Notes under the pieces: model-generated
What the model saw: the letters and a program-made list of their open reading frames with translations, nothing else
Database searches by the model: none
Told to the model about the DNA's origin: nothing
Shown here: positions 46,831 to 57,700 of the stretch, piece after piece
Layout of the letters: each line of letters opens with the position of its first letter
Position numbering within the stretch: position 1 is the first letter of the stretch
From: Tribonema minus
Lineage: Eukaryota; Sar; Xanthophyceae; Tribonematales; Tribonemataceae
Assembly: GCA_017506865.1 (NCBI GenBank)
Contig: JAFCMP010000013.1
Span: 310,001-374,000, forward strand
DNA length: 64,000 nucleotides
Reading direction: 5' to 3'
Made by a program: the position numbers and the translations under genes

Positions 46831-46843
46831 GCACACACTGCGA

Positions 46844-49800
46844 TCACAGCGTGTCCCACCCCTTGTCGTCGCCGCCGCAGTCCACGAGCTCGCAGCGCAC
46901 GCAGCCTTCCTCGCCGCCGCACACGCCGACGAGCGCTGCCTCGAAGGCGTCAGGGACGCTGCGCCCGGAGGCCCAGGCGGCGAGCAGCGCCGCGCTGAGC
47001 CGCGCCACACCTGCCGCGCCGGGGTCCGGGATGCGCGCGTGGTAGCGGTAGAAGGCGCTCACGCGCGTGCCTGGCGCGGAGCATCATCACATAAGATTTA
47101 TGAGATTACTGAGATTAGTGACCAGTGTCAGTGGTGCATTTGTCCGGGTTAGGGTTAGGGTTAGGCTTTTGTGAACGCAGCACTGCATCAGGGTGACGTC
47201 GGTTTGAGGCCGGTAGGCATCGATGAGATTGGTGTCAGCGATGTAGGCTAGGTGGCTTACGTGAACGCAGCACTGCGTCAGGGTACGCGACAGTCTATAC
47301 ATATAGAAGTACATATGTATAGCGATGTCGGTTGTTGGCCGGTAGTCATCATGAGATCAGTGTCAGCAATGCATTGTCCAATGGCTCCTGTGACCGCAGC
47401 GCTGCGTCAGAGTGTGCGATGGTCTGTCGACGTCGGTTGGAGGCTACAGTACAGTACAGCCAATGGGCGTACCTTTCGCTCCTGCAGGTGCTGCCTCCCC
47501 CTTCCCCTCCCCCTCCCCATACCTCTCGCGGTCAAAGAGCACGGGGGGCAGCATGCCGTGCGTGGCGGCGATCCATGGCAGACGAGGGTACAAGCGGAAC
47601 AGGCGCGCAGCAGCGATGCGTAGGCTGTCTTCCATCCATGTGCACGCGAGCGTCTCGTCGATGTTCGCTAAGCGCAAGAGGTCGCTGGCGTCCATCTGCA
47701 GCGGTTGAAGTTGAAGTAGGAGACAGGTACACATGAGGATCTCATTGATGTGGCTAGGCGTAAGAGGTCGCTGGCGTCCATCTGCAGCAGTTGAAGTTGA
47801 AGTTGAAGATAGGGGTGGGGTGGGTGAGGCAGCCATCAGGATGGGAAAAGCATACATGACCTTGTGATCGGAACAAGGGTACAGGCGGAACAGACGCACG
47901 GCGGCGATGCGCAGGCTGTCCTCCATCCACGTGCACGCGAGTGTGTCTCGTCGATGTTCGCTAGGCGCAATAGGTCGCTGGCGTCCATCTGCAGCAGTTG
48001 AAGTTACAGAAGAAGATGGGTGGTGCACGTGAGCGTCTCATTGATGTTCGCTACGCGCAACAGGTCGCTGGCGTCCATCTGCAGCAGTTGAAGTTGAAGG
48101 TGCGGGGTGGTGCAAGTGAGCGTCTCCTAGACATTCTTTAGGCGTAAGAGGTCGCTGGCGTCCATCTGCAGCAGTTGAAGTTGAAGATTAGGTGCGGGTG
48201 GTGCGCGTCAGCGTCTCATTGATGTTCGCTAGGCGTACTAGATCGCTGGCGTCCATCTGCAGCAGTTGAAGTTGAAGTTGGAGATAGGAAGTGGAGGGTT
48301 AGCCAATCGCAAGGGGGAATAGCTCCCGGGACCACATGACCTTGTCATTGGCTTAGAGGGTACGGGGAGTTGCGGCAGCTCATGCTGCGGTGCACTTAAG
48401 TATGCGCATGCAGGCAGCAGTGTCAGCGGCCTGCAACATGCAAGTGGCAGCGATGCGTTCCCAGTGCAAAGACAAGCCTGGCGCTGAAAGCACAGCAAGT
48501 TGCGCCTGTGCGCATGTCTGCAGCACCGTGAAGCACCACACCTTGGCTGATTTCTCTGCTTGTTTGAGTGAAAGAGAATGCATCGACAATGCATGGGCAC
48601 AGTGAGAGCGGAGTCAATGATGCCTGTGGCACGCGTTTGCGCCACTGCGCCGTGGCTCTTGGCTCCGTTTTTACCACATATGTAATGCGTAAAGGTGCAC
48701 AAATGCGTAGAAGTACTTGAAGGTGTTGTTGAAGTTGGAAGTTCAGTGTGCGTGCGAGAGGGCGCACAAACACCGGGGCGTATCGACCGTGAACGCCTGT
48801 CACAGCATGCGGTCAGCATCCCTATTCTGATAGCCATGAGAGTGATGTGCCCAATTGAACTCCGTACTTGAACTTGTGACACATTTTTTTTTGTCTCTAA
48901 CCCTAGGCCCGCCGCAGTGCAAGCGGCGTTGATCTCTGAATGTTATGAACGACTGTTGAAGTCCACCTGAACTATCGAATTTTGTGAAAACATCCCTTGT
49001 ACACACTCGCACCTGACGAACGCACATTCCGACTGCGCATTGCCACTCATATGCGCCAAATGCTGGTGACGTTGCACATCACTGTGAACCGCGTGCTCAG
49101 GTGCTGCAGCAGCGACTTGCCTTCACCAACTTCACGTGACCCGTGTTGAGCGCTGCAGCTGCCCCCGCCACAGACCCCAGCATGACCGGTACATCCCCCA
49201 TTTTGCTTCCTTGCAGGACCCCTTCTAGCAGCTGTTGGCAGCGAACCGCGAAAGACGTTGCTGATGTGTGTGAGTGAGCTGCTGGGTGCTGTTGAGTGTG
49301 CCAGCTTGCGTTCTGGACAGTAGAGTCACTTGCACATGCCTGCTACATGTAGTTCAACCGGGTGAACGCACTGCTGGTGCAACTGTGATGAGAAAGATCA
49401 TCGCGGCTTCGAATGCAAGCTTCTGCTCCCGCAGAACACGCTGTGCCATGGCCGCATAAGTTGCAAGCATGTAGGATACGTGATGATAGTGTAATGAAGG
49501 ACTCAAAGTGCACTAGCAAGTGTGACTGACATGCGATAAAAAGCTTGCACACAGAAGTCTTTCTACTGTGGATATGGAGGCACTGTTTGACCGTGGCCAA
49601 TGGCTGCAGCAGCGACAACCACAATTATTGGTGGAAGACACATGTGGCTAACCACAGCTTGTCACCCAGACCTCTACGAACTTTTGATTCCTTTCCATCA
49701 TTAAATAAATATATACAATGTCACCGTACTATACCCAAGCTGCCACATGTGCGAGCAGAACGCCATTCAAGTACTTAATGGGCTCATGACGCCCCTCCGT

Positions 49801-49916
49801 TCTACAACCAGCTCTGAGCCATGGCTGTGCATATTGCCAGGAGGCACATGTAGTACGTACACTCAGAATCTGTTGATATCTGTTGTCATGCTGCCATGCC
49901 AAACCAGTTCATACCC

Positions 49917-49951
<35 letters not shown>

Positions 49952-51682
49952 CATGGCAACCTATATCACATTTCCGTATACATAATTACGCTCGCGTATG
50001 ATATATCACTATACAGCTATTGTATATTGTTGTTTTTGATCTGCTATCATTCTCGTGCGCCAGCCCTATGCAAACGCAAGCTCTCTCTATGCCGGCCTGC
50101 ATCACCTGTCCGTATATGTCGTGCGAGAGGCCTGCTGGGAGATCGCCCATGATCGACAGGCTCGCCAGCTCTGTGTCAGCAGTGCTCTGCACGACCTGCT
50201 GCGCCAGCGACGCCTGCTCCGCGCCTGATATCTGCGCGCGGCAATGATACGCATATCTCACACGTGTGAGCGAATCGGGCGAGCCAGATAGTAAGTCCTC
50301 GGTCAAGACGCGGCGGTTGTTTCATCGCAACAAAGCTTGCTCTGCGCCTTTCATCAGCGCACAGCACGGCAGCGGCGGCGCCATTGACAGACATGTCAGG
50401 CATGTCAACGAATGAGGCCAGCCAGGCAAGCACGCGTCGATCCTGACGCGATGGCTGGTTTTTTTCTTTCCGAATTGCAGTGACACCTGCTCCGTCGCCT
50501 ACAGCAGCATAGCCACTGCAATACATGCACTGGAGAGGAGAGACGACAAGCTTGTGTCGCTCGACATGGGATGGTCGCTCAATAGCAAGAAAGGACTGCT
50601 CCGCGCCTGCTGCAAGCGCGCAGCAACGACAGAGCCTTTACAAGTCACCACAGCAAATCTGACAAGCCTGCCAAGCATTCGTTGCTCGAGACGAAATGGT
50701 TGCTGGATGGCAAGAAATGTCTGCTTAACATCTGTTGTGAGCGCGCAGCGCGGCGGAGCCATAGAAATCCATGTCGGCAAAGCAGGCCAGCAATGCGAGT
50801 GCGACACTCTCGAGACGCAATACGGTTGGTGCATTGCATTGCAAAGGCGCGACCGCCTGCTCTTGCAGGGTGTCAGCTCATGGGCTGAGGGCCCACATGC
50901 ATCCTGCTTGAGGCGTATGCATTGGTGTCTAGTCCACATGAATGCACAGTTGGTCAGTGGACGCCGTTTCTCTGGGAATGCATCGTGCACACATAAGCAC
51001 TTTCCTGACACCCACAGCATCATGCGGGACCAACTGCCACTTTTCTTGAGCAGAAGCATCGGTCTGCGGCAAAATGAGCCCGTCTTCAGCGGCGGTGATG
51101 CGCTGTTCGCAAATGTGCTTTGAAACCTACTGAATGGCTTGTTGCCCTAAATGCCACACTATAGCCGCTGGCCGTTCCCGACACAGGATCACCTGATGAG
51201 TTTGCTGACATGATGATGTGCTTCGGAAGAGTTTGCCAACCACTCACCTGTGTACTGTCAGGCTCCAGGACAGTGGTCCTCTCTCCCCATCGCTGATCCA
51301 GCAGCATGTACCTGGCTCTCGTGGGAGACTCCGTCCATGTAGACAGCAGCTCGATGTTTGCATGTCTCAGTGACAGCGCATCGCACAGCGCCTGTCCCGA
51401 TTTGCCACCGACCAGCTGCACCAGCTTGACATCGCTGCACAGCGATGCCAGCGCTGCTGCAAGCTCCTGCCCCTGCCCTCCCGCTGACTGCTCTGCCACC
51501 GTGGCTGTGTTGACGGCGCCTGGCTGGAAGCCCTGAGGAGGGGCGAACGTGAGCGATCTTTGGAGAAGGGCACCGAGGCCGATGACCAGATGACTGCTAC
51601 TGGCCCCAGCGGCCATTCCCACGACATCATCGGGAGCTAGCAAACAAAGGATCAGAGCCACTGCGCATGATGGAAACTTCAT
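46844..51682 (-). CDS. PfkB-family carbohydrate kinase-like protein, possible pseudokinase
   Basis: Five exons in coding order: 51682-51248, 50231-50106, about 49247-49121, 47695-47523, 47057-46844. Exon 1 has an N-terminal hydrophobic stretch (possible signal or targeting sequence), then the PfkB start HLVIGLGALLQ, the sugar-binding GGQGQELAAAL, and a TRARYMLL...TTVLEP segment typical of 1-phosphofructokinase/tagatose-6-phosphate kinase relatives. Exon 2 continues IMGDLPAGLSHDIYG. Exon 3 has VMLGSVAG...VKLVK, exon 4 MDASDLLRLA, and exon 5 the C-terminal PfkB region (FYRYHARIPDPGAAGVARLS). The expected GAGD motif, with the catalytic Asp, is replaced by GAAGVA. The exon 3 donor is GC (AAG then GCAAGT). 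The phase between exons 2 and 3 does not fit as drawn, so a small exon or an error lies there. About 355 residues. It is head to head with the BRCT gene. Confidence 0.78.
47735..48275 (-). repeat. five upstream echoes of PfkB exon 4 acceptor
   Basis: On the minus strand, cttcaactgctgcagatgga then cgccagcgacctcttgcg recurs with the acceptor at about 47755-47800, 47960-48010, 48050-48100, 48145-48185 and 48235-48280. The copy near 47870-47965 extends much further, through MEDSLRIAAVRLFRLYP. Confidence 0.93.
49584..49698 (-). repeat. dispersed repeat family A, copy 5 (inverted, diverged)
   Basis: Reverse-oriented sequence containing ggccaatggctgcagcagcg, attattggtggaag and cttttgattcctttccat. 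It lies in a PfkB-gene intron. Confidence 0.75.
49914..49951. repeat. poly-C plus CT microsatellite
   Basis: A run of C (about 49914-49927) followed by (CT) dinucleotides to 49951, in a PfkB intron. Confidence 0.85.
50310..50780 (-). repeat. three upstream echoes of PfkB exon 2 acceptor in roughly 130-250-bp tandem units
   Basis: On the minus strand, ggcgcagagcaagctttgtt (near 50330-50370), ggcgcggagcagtcctttct (near 50580-50610) and a decayed copy near 50710-50760 resemble the exon 2 start ggcgcggagcaggcgtcgct. Each is preceded by a gcgcgc-type acceptor context. Confidence 0.75.
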
Positions 51683-51954
51683 TGCTGGCAGCCTGCACAC
51701 TGTGAAAAAATCTCAGGAGTTGAAGATCTAAAGTTCAAGTTCCCAGAGCTGACTTTTTTTCGCGCGTAAGCACACAGCGGGAAGAAGCATCAATCAAATG
51801 GCGGAAGCCTGCAGATATTCAGCCGCTAGCTGACTGCTTGACCTGGCGCTTGGGTGTTGGTGGCAGTTGGTGTGCTCGACTTCAGCACAAACCCTCACTT
51901 TCTCACAGCTTCCCGGACAGTAGTTCAGCCAGTTGCTGGCTGGCAGCAGCAGCA
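51683..51954. promoter_or_regulatory. divergent promoter region between the PfkB and BRCT genes
   Basis: The two predicted start codons face away from each other, 272 bp apart, so this segment should hold both promoters and 5' UTRs. I recognise no TATA box or Inr with confidence. If the BRCT protein starts at 51838 the gap is only 155 bp. Confidence 0.55.
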
Positions 51955-54691
51955 ATGGAGGACATAGGCGAAGGCGGCACTCAGCTGCAGGATGATGTGG
52001 AGAGCGGCGATGACGGAAATGGCACCGAGATCGATGAGTCCGATGGCGAAGGCGCCCAGCGATTTGAATGCACGGCACAAAACGGCGGCACGCAGCGGTT
52101 CAGCGACATGTATGACGGCGGCGCTACACAGGTGGACGCGCCAACAGAAAACTCGCCGGCGAGCAGAGGTGCTGCAGCAGTTGGCGGTGGCGGTGTTGGC
52201 GGCGATGCCGATGGGTCTCGCCAGTCGGCGACACCCATGCAGCAGAGCAGGTTCATGTTCAACACCACGGCGCTGGACTCGCTCGAGTCTGAGGGGAGCA
52301 GTGCGCGAGCATCGGCAGCACTGGCCTCCCCAACGAGCGCAACGCGTCACAGCGGCCGCGCAGCAGCAGCAGCAGCAGCAGCAGCGGCCTCCAGTTCCCC
52401 TGTCTTCGCGCAGGAGTCCAGCGGCAGAGCGTACTTCGCGCAGGCGTGGAAGCCGAAGCCGCTGCAGTCTCCGGGTGACCAGGAGCACAGCTCCTGCAGC
52501 GCGTCCATGATGCTAGCTACTGCGCAGTCGCCGCCGCGCCTTGCGCATGCTGCATGTGCCGCCACGCCGGGCGCGCCAGCAGCGGCTGCGCAGCTGCAGC
52601 CGGCCACCAGAGCAGCGCCGGCAGCAGCAGCGGCGGCGGCAGTGGCGGTGACGCTGCGGGCAGCGGAAACAGCGCCCGATGTGGCAGTGGGCACTGTTGC
52701 GCCGACGGCGGAGGCAGCAGCAGCAGCGCCGGCAGCGGGCACATGCACCAAGTCGCCGCGCGCGCCTTCCATCCCCCCTCCTTTCACGCCAGATGCCGGT
52801 GGCGTGAAGAAATCTGGTGCCGGAGCGGCAGCGGGCGGTGGCGGAAATGGCGGCGCATCGGCAGTGCCGCCTACGCCAGCAATCGCTAGGAGCGGTGCCG
52901 CTGACCGCACGATGATCGAGTCAGATGACGAGAATGGCGGCGGCGGCGGCGGCGGCAGTGGCGCCAAGGCGGGCGCAGATTTTGCCAATGAACAGCAGCT
53001 CGATCATGCTGATAATGCAGCAGTAGATGATGGGGGGGGAGGAGATCGTGCCGCGCAGTCACATGCTGCTGCCGCAATGGAGGGCGGCAGTGCCGCGGAG
53101 TCTGCGGCCGGTGATGCTCAGCAGCAGCAGCAGCTGCAGCAGCAGCAGAGTGCTGGTGGGGTGGTGGAGCATGGAGCTAGCAATACGCGCGCTTGCGCAG
53201 CGCAGGAGCGGCCGGCACCGGTGGAGGCAGCAGCAGCGCACACCGGCGCAGCAGCGGATTCCAGTCAGCGGCTGGCGGAGGGGGAGGATGGGGCCTTGCG
53301 AAGCGGAGCTTCACAGCAGCAAAGCTCAGAGGCTGCAGCAAGCAGCAGTGCTCACCCTCATTCAGAGGAACAACACTCCGATGCTGAGGCGGCGGCGGCG
53401 GCGCAGAGCATCGGCAGCGGCGCTTCATTGCGGCCGCCAGAGCATGCGGCCGCAGCGGCGGAATCACTGCCATCGCCGCCGCTTCCAGACAGCCCTCAGC
53501 AGCACAGCCACGGCGACGCGACACCGCTTGCAGATAACTCACCGCGGCGCGGCGGCAGCGGCAGCGCCAGCTGGCGCGCGCAGGAGCAGAGCGTGCCCGT
53601 GACGCCGGCGGCGCAGGCGTTCGCGTCGCTGCGGCTGGACGGCAGCAGCAGCGCTCAGCCCAGCGCCGAGCAGCGCCACCAGCACGATGCCGCCAGGGCG
53701 TACTTTGCCGCCGCGGACTCGCACATCGGCGCGGCACGGCGGCGTGTCGGGGAGCGCTGGGGCGGGGGAGGAGAGTCACAGGACGGCACCAGTGCGCGGC
53801 CCGCTCCTGCTGGCGCGCTGCGGTATGTGGACGGGGCGGGGGATGCTGGGGGGCGGGCGAGCGGGGCGCAGCAGGGCGCTGCCGGCACAGAGCATGAGGA
53901 GGCGCAGCATGCAGGTATGCAATCGGCTGGTAGCAGCGGCGCCGGCAGCAGCAGCAGCAGCAGCAGCAGCGGTGGCAAGGGGGCCGGCGTGCATGCGGGC
54001 CCTTTGTCAGCAGAGGCGCCGGCGGCAGCAGCGGAGGCAGCGGCAGCGGCGGCAGGGGCGGCAGCAGCGGCAGCGCACGACCTCAGTGCACCACAGCGCG
54101 ACACCCAGAGAGCGCACATAAACGACGCTTCTGATGCTATTGCGGCATCATCAGCGCAGCAGCTGAGCTCTTCTGCTGCCGCCGCCGCTGCGAGTTCCGC
54201 ACATCCGAGCCTTGCGGACACGGCGGATCTGCCCAGCGCTGCGTCGCGGTCGCAAGCAGCTGCTGCCGGACCTGTGCCCGCCGCTGCCGCGGCCGGTGCG
54301 CAGGCCAGCTCCGAACATCCGAGCCTCGCGGACGCCGCCACCCTTTCAACGGAGGCGCTGCGGCAGCTGGCGCATGTTTATTCTGCTGCTGGCGGCGCCG
54401 CTGGCGCGCAAGCGAGCGCGGAACGCTGCAGCGTTGCGGGCGCCACGCCTCTGGAGGAGTCTGCTGCGCAGCAGCAGCAGCAGAGTGGCAGCGCTGCGGC
54501 CGCCACCGCTGCCGCCGGCGCTGCTGAGCATGCCAGCGCGGCGCTCGAACAAGGGGGCGGCAGCGCTGCCGCCGCCGCTGCTGAGCATGCCAGTGCGGCG
54601 CTTGGACAAGCGGGCGGCGGCGAGCTGCAGGAGGCCAGTGTGAAATCGCACGACGAAAGCATCACCGGCCTGCACTATGTCGCCAGTTACA

Positions 54692-54723
<32 letters not shown>

Positions 54724-57700
54724 GCGGCGGACTCCCAGCACCCCGCCGCCGCGCACGACAGTCCGGAGCGTCACAGCCAGGTGGAGGCATCCCCTCAGCA
54801 GGGGGTGTCGGGGGCTGCCGCGGAGGATGAGGCAGCGATCAGCTGCGACGATGCTGCTGCTGCCGCCGGTAAGAAGCCCAAGCGGCAAGGCGCCGCAGCT
54901 GCCGCTGCCGCGCTGCCGTTCAGGAGCCCCATGCAGCACAGCCACGCGGAGCACGGGTGGACGGTGACGGGGGAGACACCGCAGCCGATTGGCCGCGCTG
55001 CCGCCGCTGCCGACAATGCGCCGCTGCAGCCGCCGCCGCAGCAGCAGCAGCAGCAGCAGGCACCGGATGCGCAGCCAGCACCTGCAGCAGCGGGCCCGCC
55101 CGCCACCCCGGCATCCATGCCGCCGCCCGCTCCTGTGGCGGCAGCGCCCGTCGAGAGCGGCGCAGCCGAAGCCAGCCTGTCGGAGATGCCGCAGCTGTCG
55201 CCGCCGGCGTACCGCTATGTGCTGCGGCAGGCGGACTTTCTGCCGAGCCAGGACAGCCGCGAGTCGCGGCAGGCGCTGCTGCTGTCGCCGTACGCCGCCG
55301 CGGCTGCTGACGCCGAGGCTGGCGCCGCCGCGGCGACGCCCGTTGACGCTGCGGCAGCTCCTGATGCTGCGGCTGCTGTGCCGCTGCCACTGCCACAGGC
55401 GCCTCCGCTGCTGCCAGCAGTGGCCGGCGGTAGCGGCATGCGTGGCGAGGCGGCTGCTGCTGCGCCGCTGCTGCACTCCGATGCAGTTCCTGGCAACAGC
55501 GCCGCTGAACACGGCGACGCCGGAGGCAGCAACAGCAGTGCGCGCAACGGCGGTGCGCCAGCAGCAGCGCCGCCAGCGCTGCCAGTGCAGCCCGAGGCAG
55601 CAGCAGCAGCAGCAGCAGCGCAGGTGTCATCAAAACCAGCAGCAGTCGCACATGTCGGCAACGAGCACAGCCTCGGCAACGGCGGCGGCGCGGACGGCGG
55701 CACCGACACCATCTCGCAGGCCAACAGCAAGGCGGACAGCTTGTCGTTCCTGGCGCGGCTCGGCAAGCCCGCCGCCGCCGCGGCGCCGCCGCCGCCGCCG
55801 CCGCTGCCGCCGCCGGCCGAAGGCGACGTGTTCGCGCAGGAGGAGAGTCCGAACGGCCTGAGGCTGCCGCGCGCGGAGCGGCGCCGGGCGCGCAAAGCTG
55901 CAGCCGCGACGGCGGCGGCGGCGGCGCCGACCGCGGATGTTACGACCGCGAGCGCAGCGCCCGCTGCTGAGGCGGCGGCGTCGCCCGCGAAAGAGGGGGG
56001 GGACAGGGGGCGGGCGGCGGGGGGGCGGAGCCCCCCAGCGTCGAAGGGGGGGTGGCTGCGCGCCAGCAGCAACGCTCCGCGCAGGGGGCACAGCGGGGGG
56101 CTCGATGTCAGCAAGCTCATGTCGGGGGTGCAGCTGCCGTCGCCGCCGCCGCCGCCAGCGCCGTCACCGCCGCGGCACCGCCAGCGGCTCAGCGTGAGCG
56201 AGGCGCAGTTCGATGACGCGGACAGCGGCTTTTACAGCGATGGTGGCGGCGGTGGCGGTGGCAGTGGATGGTTCGGCGGCGGCAGCGATGGCGATCTGGA
56301 GTACAGCCACTCTGTGGAGCCGGCAGCAGCGGCGCCGGCGAGTGCGCGGCCGCAGCATAACGGCCATCACGCCGCCGCGCAGCAGCGGCGGGCGCGTGAT
56401 GATGATGATGACGGCATGCGGGGGCCTGCTGCAGCATCGCCTGCTCAGCAACAGCGCCGCGACGCGCACGCCAACGTGACCAGTCGGCGCAGCCGCGCCG
56501 ACAGCATCGGCGGCAGCGCTCCCAGCACCAGCAGCGGCGGCAGCAGGCACGGGCTCGAGAGCGCGAAACCTGCTGTCGCGACAGCGCAGAAACAGCGGGC
56601 ACCCGCCAAGGCTCGCAGCGACAGGGCGGCGGCGGCTGCAGCGGCAGCGGCGGCCGCGGCGGCGGCAGCGCAGGCGGCGGCAGCAGCGGCGGCGGAGGCG
56701 GCGGCGGCGGCCGCGGCGGCGGAAGCGGAGGAGGCGGAGGAGGGGGGCAGTGAAGCTGAGGTTGACGACGATGAGACGCAGGACGAGGACCTAATGATGC
56801 TCAGCACGCAGCAGCTGCTGCACGTCAAGCACGCGCTGCTGCGCGACGTCGCTTCCAACAGCACCGCTCAGCAGGCACCCGCCTCCTCTGACACTGAGTC
56901 GGAAAGTCACCGCTTAACGGCGGCGGTGGCGCGGCGGCCACAGGCGCAAGCGCACCGCGGCGCCGCGGCTGCGGCTGCACAGGCGGCAGCAGCGGAAGCC
57001 GCGGCTGCTGCGGCCGCGGCGACGGCGGCAGCAGCGGAGCGAGATGCCGCCCAGGCAGCGGAGCGCGCAGCAGCAGCTCTGGAGGCTGAAGCGGCGGCAG
57101 CGGCAGCAGACGCTGAACCGGCAGAGGCAGCAGTGGCGGACGCTGCAAGGGTCAAGTCGCCTGTGAAGCGCGCGCGGCGGCAGACGGCGTCTGATGCGCC
57201 CGCACGCAAGTCGCCTGCGCACAAGCACGCGAAGCGGGATACAGCGGCAGCAGCAGCGGCAGCAGCAGCCGCAGCGAAGCGTGATCAGTCGCCCGTCCCT
57301 GCAGCGGAGGACCACAAGCGATCGGTGTCGAAGGCGGCGCTGACAGCAGCCAAGAAGCGCACAAAACGCGCGGAGTCATCGGCCGCTGCTGCTGCACCGG
57401 TCGCAGAGCAGACATCGCGGCAGAAACGCGGCACTCAACCAGCGGCAGCGGCGGCGCAAATGCGAGTCGGGGCAGCAGATGAGCACGACGACGGCAGCGG
57501 TCGCGGCGGCCGCGGCGGTGGCAGCGCGGACGAAGGCAGCGACATGTGGAGCCGCCCTGTCGCCGCTGCCGCGCAGCCAACGCCGCGGCGCAAGAAGCTC
57601 GTGACCATCGGCAGCGGCGGTGGCGCGCGCACTGAGCTCACTGGTAAAAGCGGCGGCGGTGGTGGTGGCGGTGGCGCCAGCAGTGGCGGCGGCGGCGGCG

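Larger units (their letters stand above)
43668..46843. other. intergenic region upstream of KCTD/SPRY and downstream of PfkB
   Basis: Holds the AACGCGTT palindrome array (44640-45065). Otherwise there are short ORFs without recognisable domains. Weakly repeated gctgagctc.gtgctggccgca blocks occur near 46450, 46535, 46685 and 46765, and a poly-C tract at 46281-46290. Confidence 0.45.

Noticed and set aside
47735-48275. CRISPR-like array, from regular roughly 95-bp spacing of a 35-bp repeat
   Set aside because: The repeats are echoes of a coding-exon acceptor in a spliceosomal gene. Spacers are related to each other and the genome is eukaryotic.
54346-56120. Several minus-strand ORFs of 240-390 residues opposite the BRCT gene
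   Set aside because: Their Arg/Pro/Ala composition is the shadow of Ala/Gly/Gln codon repeats; no conserved motif.
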